Assembly (NCBI RefSeq): GCF_022581195.2
Contig: NC_061467.1
Coordinates: 9,176,001 to 9,240,000, forward strand
Source of the DNA: Helicoverpa zea
Taxonomy: Eukaryota; Arthropoda; Insecta; Lepidoptera; Noctuidae
Direction of reading: 5' to 3'
DNA length: 64,000 nt
Shown: piece by piece, positions 10,901 through 15,647 of the stretch
Numbering within the stretch: the stretch's first letter is position 1
How the letters are laid out: each line of letters begins with the position of its first letter
Made by a program: the position numbers and the translations under genes
Notes under the pieces: generated by a model
What the model saw: the letters and a program-made list of their open reading frames with translations, nothing else
The model's database searches: none
What the model was told of the DNA's origin: nothing

Positions 10901-11030
10901 TCACAAGTTTCAAAACAAACTAAGCTATTTTTCTTTTCCACAGAGCCAGTACAAGTTCGTATGCGAGAGCATACAGACAGCGTACAACCAGGGGCTAACG
11001 AAGACTTCTTCGGAGACAGGCTCCAATTGA
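1797..11030 (+). CDS. Ptpmeg: FERM-PDZ protein tyrosine phosphatase, 3' half of gene (10 exons)
   Basis: Split gene encoding a cytoplasmic, cortex-associated tyrosine phosphatase that removes phosphate from phosphotyrosine. I joined exons 1797-1949, 3238-3476, 3960-4100, 4605-4836, 5202-5307, 5681-5926, 7069-7185, 7599-7822, 8616-8748, 9460-9671 and 10944-11030; the first is the last piece of FERM, so ten introns are bridged. Reading phase matches at each junction. The order FERM C-lobe, basic Ser/Arg linker, PDZ, phosphatase is the PTPN3/PTPN4/Ptpmeg architecture. The catalytic domain has NRYRDIAPYDSTRVIL, the WPD loop (AWPDHGVPDD) and the P-loop HCSAGVGRTGA with the nucleophilic Cys and Arg, so it should be active. 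The N-terminal FERM exons lie upstream of the window. The family call is strong; the exact exon set in the phosphatase part is complicated by extra copies of one exon. Confidence 0.9.
2219..3067. mobile_element. Degraded DNA transposon with inverted ends
   Basis: Left end AGTTCAACTCAG, then GCGCGCGGCCCTATGTGTG; the right end is its reverse complement, ending CTGAGTTGAACT. Subterminal GACTGTACC/GGTACAGTC also pair. The 849 bp contain the transposase fragment at 2382-2642. It sits in the Ptpmeg intron after the FERM exon. Confidence 0.7.
2382..2642 (-). pseudogene. C-terminal fragment of a DDE (Tc1/mariner-like) transposase
   Basis: An 86-codon open remnant. KNYIASHNVDQNKTEIMKLI, LGNTCRHVQKKKEEYYRHFD and the acidic Ser-rich tail are like the C-termini of insect IS630/Tc1-mariner-type transposases, where a C-x-H-V-x-x-x-E-E-x-Y motif precedes an acidic end. 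The catalytic core is missing, so it cannot be active. Confidence 0.5.
3238..3476 (+). CDS. Ptpmeg: Ptpmeg exon: end of FERM and FERM-adjacent region
   Basis: Follows the pyrimidine-rich acceptor TTTTTCACAG and ends at AG|GTAAGT in phase 2. It encodes SETYDTVLGFNMRSGRAAKA then LWRCSVERHGFFRLRAP, the end of the FERM C-lobe (helix with the conserved Lys-x-Leu-Trp-x-x-Cys-Val-Glu-x-His-x-Phe-Phe pattern). An Ala/Leu-rich, then Arg/Ser-rich tail follows, as in FERM-adjacent regions of this family. Confidence 0.88.
3960..4100 (+). CDS. Ptpmeg: Ptpmeg exon: Ser/Arg/Pro-rich linker
   Basis: The acceptor ACACAG ends at 3959. The donor is the slightly weak GTTAGT after 4100, and the exon ends in phase 2. 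It encodes a basic linker (SSSRTRERSVSVASPGG, later TDVQRPVSEI) between FERM and PDZ. It is very GC-rich with two TGACGTCA-like palindromes nearby. A 39-nt piece of it (4009-4047) recurs exactly at 4150-4188. Confidence 0.75.
4150..4188 (+). repeat. Exact 39-nt duplicate of part of the preceding Ptpmeg exon
   Basis: The 39 bases from GGCGGCATGCGCGG to ACACTGCGAG at 4009-4047 are repeated without change 141 bp downstream, in the intron. No splice sites flank the copy, so it is probably not coding. The 340 bp after it (about 4189-4530) is moderately GC-rich and matches nothing I recognise; it may be an insertion that carried or caused the duplication. Confidence 0.8.
4605..4836 (+). CDS. Ptpmeg: Ptpmeg exon: linker and first half of PDZ domain
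   Basis: The acceptor CCTTCCAG ends at 4604 and the donor is CAG|GTTAGT. It encodes DGDFLERVLRIPLSYVDE, an acidic patch, then VRIRLEPGADGLFGFNVRGG and PVLVSRVASRT with KLQEGDQ. GLFGFNVRGG is the carboxylate-binding loop and beta-B strand of a PDZ domain (the GLGF-type loop is here Leu-Phe-Gly-Phe). The exon enters in phase 2 and leaves in phase 0. Confidence 0.9.
5202..5307 (+). CDS. Ptpmeg: Ptpmeg exon: second half of PDZ domain
   Basis: Bounded by TTTTACAG and CG|GTGAGT. It encodes VISINGQDVDELTHEQVVQL then IRNTRGPLTLVVKPN. INGxDV is the standard PDZ beta-D/alpha-A region and the exon ends after the last PDZ strand. It leaves in phase 1, the phase at which all three copies of the next exon can accept. 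Confidence 0.92.
5681..5926 (+). CDS. Ptpmeg: Ptpmeg exon: start of phosphatase domain (copy 1, full length)
   Basis: The acceptor CATTCACAG ends at 5680 and the donor is CCTT|GTAAGT; 246 nt, phase 1 at both ends. It encodes the PDZ-phosphatase linker (AVYAPEDPGAEEPEACFVPF), an amphipathic segment (LASGNALKQYETLLRRLPDE) and SNLNKNRYRDIAP, the N-terminal landmark of classical phosphatases. It is longer than the two copies downstream and has the best acceptor, so it is probably the constitutive version. Confidence 0.9.
5960..6075. repeat. CA-rich microsatellite between exon copies 1 and 2
   Basis: ACACAC and ACATAC runs over about 115 bp. It separates two copies of the same phosphatase exon and could have promoted unequal crossing-over or replication slippage that produced them. 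Confidence 0.85.
6117..6287 (+). CDS. Ptpmeg: Ptpmeg phosphatase exon, tandem copy 2 (possible cassette exon)
   Basis: Near-identical to the 3' part of copy 1; similarity begins around 6109. The frame is fully open and encodes AERDALELSILLLSDGLASG through NLNKNRYRDIAPC. AATCAG at 6111-6116 offers an AG in the right phase and CCTT|GTAAGT is kept as donor, giving 171 nt, phase 1 at both ends. It could therefore be used alone, skipped, or added after copy 1 without breaking the frame. Used alone it would lose about 25 linker residues. The acceptor lacks a good pyrimidine tract (TTAAAAAGTCAATCAG), so use is uncertain. Confidence 0.5.
6328..6510. repeat. CTCACA/CACACC microsatellite between exon copies 2 and 3
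   Basis: About 180 bp of CTCACTCACACA-type low-complexity sequence. It lies at the same place relative to copy 2 as the CA repeat does to copy 1, which suggests the duplicated unit was exon plus microsatellite. Confidence 0.85.
6529..6693 (+). CDS. Ptpmeg: Ptpmeg phosphatase exon, tandem copy 3 (possible cassette exon)
   Basis: Third copy, open throughout, similarity from about 6522. It encodes GDALEQSKLLLGDGLASDNA onward to SNLNKNRYRDIAPC. An AG at 6527-6528 after TTGCTTCCTTTGCGG gives a usable acceptor in phase 1, and CCTT|GTAAGT is intact; 165 nt, phase 1 at both ends. Differences from copy 1 include Ile to Lys after the Gln-Ser and Gly to Asp before NALKQ. Like copy 2 it lacks the linker. 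Confidence 0.45.
7069..7185 (+). CDS. Ptpmeg: Ptpmeg exon: phosphatase, YINASYI region
   Basis: Acceptor CATTGCAG and donor CAAG|GTAAGT; phase 1 at both ends. Joined to the previous exon it reads RYRDIAPYDSTRVIL, then GPTGDYINASYINMEIP and YIATQ. DYINAS(Y/N) is the conserved motif that helps form the catalytic-domain core and phosphotyrosine recognition loop. Confidence 0.93.
7599..7822 (+). CDS. Ptpmeg: Ptpmeg exon: phosphatase core
   Basis: Acceptor TTCCATAG and donor AAG|GTAAGA. It encodes GPLSTTVGDFWQMVWESES, VVMLTVLTERGRAKCHQYWP, then the beta-rich region up to REMTMK. The pattern DFW-x-M-x-W-E and V-M-L-T-x-x-x-E-x-x-x-x-K-C-x-x-Y-W-P is diagnostic of classical tyrosine phosphatases. 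It ends in phase 0. Confidence 0.94.
7867..8025 (+). pseudogene. Decayed tandem duplicate of the previous Ptpmeg exon
   Basis: This intronic stretch resembles 7690-7850, covering the end of the exon plus the start of its intron. Shared words include CATCAGTACTGGCCT, GGCAATA-GCCACTGAA, AATAGTCTGACTATA and ATGACTATGAA. It carries deletions and a destroyed donor (AAACTAAGG in place of AAGGTAAG), so it should be non-functional. Confidence 0.8.
8271..8459. mobile_element. MITE with 56-bp GC-rich terminal inverted repeats
   Basis: The arms 8271-8326 and 8404-8459 look like perfect reverse complements (CTTAAGGTCTCTGCACGGCG at the tip, then GC-rich G/C blocks); the 77-bp centre is less GC-rich. The tip TTAA on both sides could be a TTAA or TTA target duplication, but TTAA is itself palindromic so this is not decisive. 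Not coding. Confidence 0.75.
8616..8748 (+). CDS. Ptpmeg: Ptpmeg exon: WPD loop
   Basis: Acceptor TTCTCAG and donor CCAT|GTAAGT. It encodes ENTGASRNVTQLQYTAWPDH then GVPDDAAEFISFTQLCADL. AWPDHGVPDD is the WPD loop that carries the general-acid Asp. Enters in phase 0, leaves in phase 1. Confidence 0.94.
8782..8950 (+). repeat. Short interspersed repeat (family A) copy
   Basis: GGGGCTGCGAGTTTGTTCGA, then ACCGTGGCCCTGGTACAT, AAGGCCTACGATGGAACATG, a CTGACACTCC-like block (here CTGAAACTCC), and a TTTGATGATTT end followed by a poly(A)-like tract. The same order recurs at 25935, 27740, 51428 (inverted) and 55083 (inverted), so it is a dispersed SINE-like family. It lies in the intron after the WPD exon. 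Confidence 0.7.
9117..9400 (+). repeat. Dispersed lepidopteran-type repeat (family B) copy
   Basis: Begins TCATCATCATCTCTCGAGCC and continues with CTATGCTGGGGTCGGCTTCT and AGTCTAACTGGATGCAGC, then CCGACCGCGCCAAGCG and TTATGATCGA. Related blocks occur at 1640-1722 and, inverted, at 32165-32290 and 41893-42075. No open frame of note. Confidence 0.65.
9460..9671 (+). CDS. Ptpmeg: Ptpmeg exon: catalytic P-loop
   Basis: Acceptor TATCCACAG and donor GCC|GTGAGT. It encodes IPTVVDPEQIEEERELDPPM and IVHCSAGVGRTGALILCEVA, then the helix ending RAQRPMCIQNA. HCSAGVGRTGA contains the catalytic Cys and the phosphate-binding Arg, so the active site is intact. RAQRPMCIQN is the following Q-loop region, whose Gln positions water for phosphoenzyme hydrolysis. 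Confidence 0.96.
9766..10003. repeat. Non-LTR retrotransposon-like fragment
   Basis: Contains AAGACGTCCACTGCTGAACA and AGGGCCTTCCCCAAAG, the 'we-count-as' words seen at the ends of many lepidopteran LINE copies; an inverted relative with GTCCACTGCTGGACATAGGC is at 1996-2075. The fragment is short and non-autonomous. Confidence 0.5.
10079..10833. mobile_element. Non-autonomous DNA transposon with about 60-bp TIRs
   Basis: The left arm (10079-10139) has AAGGACAATGCTC, AACCCAAGCCCGGCGCAAA and GTAACTCAAA. The right arm (10762-10833) is its reverse complement with a short extra segment. Internal TCGAAATCAATGGCTA and TAGCCACTGATTTCGA also pair. No transposase frame. It sits in the last Ptpmeg intron. 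Confidence 0.65.
10944..11030 (+). CDS. Ptpmeg: Ptpmeg last coding exon
   Basis: The acceptor TTTTCCACAG ends at 10943. In phase 0 from the P-loop exon it reads SQYKFVCESIQTAYNQGL, the last helix of classical phosphatase domains (Q-Y-x-F-V-C-E-x-I), then a short polar tail TKTSSETGSN and TGA at 11028-11030. A different, longer frame also runs through this exon but does not match the family. Confidence 0.93.
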   Translation, partial: SQYKFVCESIQTAYNQGLTKTSSETGSN

Positions 11031-12120
11031 TAGCGGAAAGTCAATTGTACAGTCCCTACTTCTAGAGACTAGACTGATCGAATTAGGTATGTGTATTTAG
11101 TTTATACACCGAACCAAAAACAGCATATAATTGTTCACTTAATAAATAAAATATTGTGTACTGTCACTGGCTGACGTACTGAGTGAGAATATATCGCGAC
11201 ATCTTCACGCCATGGTAAGCTATTTATTAGCTTGTGTTATGGGTGCTGACACAACTGATGAACTACATTTACTTTAGATATATAAACTTCTAAACACACA
11301 AGATAATCGATATTAAGTTTGAAATTGTGCAAAATGAGAACATGATTTTGCTTGCACTTGATGTCAATGTAATACAAAGAATTTAGTCTAACAAGGTAAT
11401 CCAATTGTGAGAAATAAACTTTGATATCTGAGTCTCGCGACTTCGATTCGATTCTCGGTTACAACACTACTTAATAATGCCGATATCAATAAAGTAAATT
11501 GAACTCAAAAATATAATTGTTTTATGGTTCGGTGTATAGTAAATACTGAATGAAATAACAGTGTGTTCATGGTTTCAAGTAGTGTAACAACTTTTTACAT
11601 GATATAGAATGCTGTAAAGTCAGTAAGATTAAGTTTAGTTAGTTGAAAGATACAAGGAAAAACGAACTTTAAAGTCTAGCATATAAAGTATGAAATTGAT
11701 AAAAATTGCAACTGTTGAAATCTTTCTCTGTAGAAAGAACCATATGCATATACGATACGAACAATTTTTTACTTGTATCTTTTAACAGATCAGTGATAAG
11801 ATAATTTTCTATGAATTTTATTCTTGTATTTATTTCTAGTGTAAAACGACCAGTGGTTTGAATAATTGTTAATTTATAAATTTTATAAAACGTTTTCTTT
11901 CACGATGTTATTTGATTATCGATTAGTACTCGAATAATAATAATCGATCCCACATATCACTGTTAACTTAAGATAATTTTTATTTTACTGTTTATTATTT
12001 ATTTTTAGTTTTAGTATTTTCTAACGCCTTGCTGTGATTTTTCACTACACATTAATGTATGGATCTAAGTAATCTGTAGTCTTGCCTTTTCAACGAATTT
12101 AGTAATTTATTTCATACGAT

Positions 12121-12351
12121 TATAGTTCGGCCATTCAGAGAATGCGTTCCTGACACGTCGCGATTGAACTGACGACGTAATAACATTCATTGATTATTGA
12201 TATAATAATGTTGTTTTAATGCTCCTCAATTGTTAAAACGGTAAACAACCAGCAAAAATATTTTTATCGTAACTGCAACGCCATTGCAAAGTTACGTCGT
12301 CAGTTCAATCGCGACGTGTCAGGAACGCATTCTCTGAATGGCCGAACTATA
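12121..12351. mobile_element. MITE / hairpin with 60-bp perfect inverted repeats
   Basis: Arms 12121-12180 and 12292-12351 appear exactly complementary over 60 bp, starting TATAGTTCGGCCATTCAGAG, around a 111-bp AT-rich centre. No open frame. If the Ptpmeg transcript runs this far it would fold into a long duplex. Confidence 0.85.
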
Positions 12352-14428
12352 GTACATTTCATACATGTGTTATTGGTTGGTGACAGGTGGCATAAAAGGT
12401 ACAAACTCTTATTTCGATGGCCTTACTTGCAAGCATTTCATTCAGTAATGTATTCGGGGAACAATAAAAGTCTACGTCGATAAAAAATGTACCAATTTAC
12501 TCTACCCTGTCACCAACAAGTTTATCGCTTCTTTTCCTGTGCCATTTGTAATATAATCATAAGGAAAATTTGTAAATTTTTACTTTAATAATAATATATT
12601 TCTCAAATAATGTAAATTGCGTTATTTTGTGTTCTAAACCCAGTATACAGTAAACTGACTTAGTGTTCTATCGATAAGTAATAGGGACCCAAAATAACGA
12701 TAATATATTACGTACGATTATTATAAGTAATATCAAAGTGTAACGAAGTCGGTAATACGTAATTTTATTAAAATATATAATGGTATTTTTGCACCTCTAA
12801 AGTATAGCAACGTGTTTGAATGTTTCTTAGAATCTTAAATGGATGATATTAATTAGTAGTCCGTCGAAATTTTTGATCAAAATTACGTATAAAATTTTCA
12901 ATTTTATACGAATATCCCAAGTTTTTCTCGGAATTCTTTCTTCTACTCAATATTGAAATTACAAATCGTTGGCCTATTTTTCTGCCACTGTTGGGCATCA
13001 CAAGGCAAGTACCTTTTAACCAATTCATTTCACGTTTTCATTTCAAATTCTTGTTAATACCATGCTCATTCACACTTACCCGACATATCAATTTACCTAT
13101 AGATATTATATACTAATTTATTAAAGGTATAGCGACAACGATTTTAGTCGATATAATGACTTTTAGGGCAGACATTCAGACATACACACATATTTATATT
13201 CGAATTTATCCTAAATCAAGTTCCTTGACTTAACATTATTCAAGGTTTTTATCACCTTAAAACTAGTATATCAGGACCACTCCAACATCGTCCTATTGTC
13301 TTAAAATCTTTATCAAGCTTTAACAAGTAGCAATCGATTTCAGGAATATTTCTTTATGCAATATGGAACCTCAAACTCTTCTGAATGTGCGTTTGCTGTG
13401 CCTCTAATATTAAGTGATGATTGCCATAAATAAAAACAATTTACGAGTGTGTTTATATTTATCTGTAGATTTTATAGCATTTAAGTGTTTTGTCATAATA
13501 TTTTATTACTTCGCATAAACCCCATAACAACCATACAATAATTAAAAGAAACAGATCTTATTACGAACATTTTCTATAACAATATCAAGAGTAAGTATTC
13601 TTTATTTTAGAATATTCAAGCAGAGAATTATACATAGTTAGACAGTCTTGCATTTTTTGGAAGTTCTTAACTCAATAAAGCATTTTATTCACAAGCACTA
13701 ATTTAATATCAATATTTTGAATTCTAATTGTCTTTAATGTATTTGATTAAGAATGAAAATATTTCATTCTTCACACAACGATATCACTCAGTTTTTCTAG
13801 TGCACACTTACTGAGTTATTAAGTTAATCAGTAAGCCTAACATTATGCATTATAGTTTATATTTAATTTATTGCCGTGTCCATAGGTTTAACTAACAATA
13901 AAAATATATTTCGTTAAACTTTACTCACTCATTAATTTATAATAAGCACTCGTAATTTAACTTCCTAACTTATATTTTTCGATATGTTTTTCTTCTCAAA
14001 GTTGGCAAGTATTTCACATACATATTTATCGAATTATTTTTCTTTTATTTGTGAAATAATACACCCTTTAGATGGCTATGATATTAAGTAAATTAGGTAA
14101 TACAGAATATCGAAAATCTTTGCAATAAATTTCGTTTTTCATAAGGATTTAATTGTAGTATTGTGTGAATGACTGAAGTAGTTCTAAGTGTTGTCATGTT
14201 CAATTATTTTGTAGGGAGAGTGTCAAAACTTTGTACACAGCTGGCTTCACATGATGGTGCCAACATTTGTACCAATGTGTGGACTAATCGCCAAGTCATG
14301 CAAAACAACGACTGACTCTTCAATGTTTCGATACAAATATTGGTTCAAGTGTTGGGTAACTTGTGAATCCGGTCTAATGTTTTCTATCTTGTGATGTATA
14401 TGAAGTGCTGTGCGTTTTATTTTATGTC

Positions 14429-14434
14429 AAATAA
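14429..14434 (+). promoter_or_regulatory. Candidate distal poly(A) signal for Ptpmeg
   Basis: AATAAA followed by AGTTTATTG and a GT/T-rich stretch, the usual context of an animal cleavage site. Assignment to Ptpmeg is by position only; the signal at 11141 is an equally good candidate. Confidence 0.35.
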
Positions 14435-15138
14435 AAGTTTATTGATTTAAGTTTGAGGTTTTATTTACTTACCAACGAAAGGTAGGTTAGTATTTGAGTA
14501 TAATTATTTAAAAAAAACGGCTGTAGGAATATTAATGTAGGAAAACTATTCATACTGGTTCAAATCAGGCCCTACCTTATTACAAGCACATAAAGTTCCA
14601 ATTTCATTACATCAAGAGAGGTAATTCCAAGTAACGAAACCTGGGGAAAACTCGAAGGGAAAAACACCTTACAACAAATTATTTGAACACGACTAATCTT
14701 CAGGCGTTTAAATAAACAGCGAAGTACCGATACGGTTTACTCAAATGAATTAAAAAGCTTTTAAACCGAGCTTACGAAAGGCTTAGCAGACGTGAAGAGA
14801 GCGAATTTGTGGGAATTAACTCGAAGTGGGATGTACTGAAGCTTCGTAAGAAAGTAAATATCAAGTAAGTAAACACCACTGAGAATAAAATGACGCAAAA
14901 TCTCTTAAGAAAGTAGCGCACCAATATTCGGGTGTTCTTTTTTTTTTTTTTTTTATAAAGCCTTACCGCAGACTTGAGGGTCCGCGCTTTTATTTACATT
15001 TTTTTTTTTATTTAATTATAATTTTTTGCCGTCTTGGCCTCACAAACTTATGTCTAGTCTTAAGACTATGTGAGTCCACCGCGTATTTACGTTTTTATTT
15101 TAATATATGTATATATATTATATATTTTAATATATATA

Positions 15139-15533
15139 CAAGCTGTTGATTTGCATCCGTGCCATATTCAAGGAGGTAATTATACTAATGATTCTCGACC
15201 CAAATCAATAAAAAAATTGGTACGAATTTTTTTTTCTTTAATTTTTTTTCGGAATTCCGTAAATGTCATCTAGCCTTATTTAAACTTGGCGCGTATGTTA
15301 CTGGCATTAAAACCGTGCTGCACCCTCACACAAACGCAAACACAAAGCATACGCAACGATCACTCATAAATTTCATTCATAAAATTGGATTACTTCGGAA
15401 ATACCACGACATTACAATGACAAAAAAAAGCAGTGCATATTAGTTATTTCCCATCTACTGTAATTCCAATCGATTATTTACGTATTGTATGTCCTCCTCC
15501 TGAACTATGGCACAAATGCAAATCAACACCTTG
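15139..15533. mobile_element. MITE family 'CAAG', copy 1 (395 bp)
   Basis: Ends are inverted: CAAGCTGTTGATTTGCATCC at the left and GCAAATCAACACCTTG at the right, flanked by TA on both sides. A full-length relative lies in the opposite orientation at 54577-54956. TA flanks suggest a Tc1/mariner-type donor, which is an inference. It ends about 115 bp from the stop codon of the helicase frame. Confidence 0.8.
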
Positions 15534-15545
15534 TATATGTATACA

Positions 15546-15561
15546 GAATTTTTTTTTATTA
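15546..15561 (-). other. A-rich tract downstream of the helicase frame
   Basis: On the - strand the sequence is TAATAAAAAAAAATTC, about 90 nt after the stop codon. It could be a poly(A) signal for a transcript of this frame or the remnant of a poly(A) tail from retrotransposon-mediated capture. Nine A residues are too few to decide. Confidence 0.35.
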
Positions 15562-15647
15562 CTTACACAATACTTAACACTATATTCATGGACTTTGGCA
15601 ACTTAGTTAAACACGATTTTGGGACAGGAACGGATTGGGGATTGGTC

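Larger units (their letters stand above)
11031..14450 (+). other. Ptpmeg: Probable Ptpmeg 3' UTR / downstream AT-rich region
   Basis: AT-rich, no supported coding sequence on either strand. Candidate poly(A) signals occur early (AATAAATAAA at 11141-11150), in the middle (AATAAA near 12471) and late (14429-14434). Two MITEs lie inside: about 11104-11538, whose ends TATACACCGAACCA and TGGTTCGGTGTATA are inverted, and 12121-12351. Where the transcript ends cannot be decided from sequence. Confidence 0.45.
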
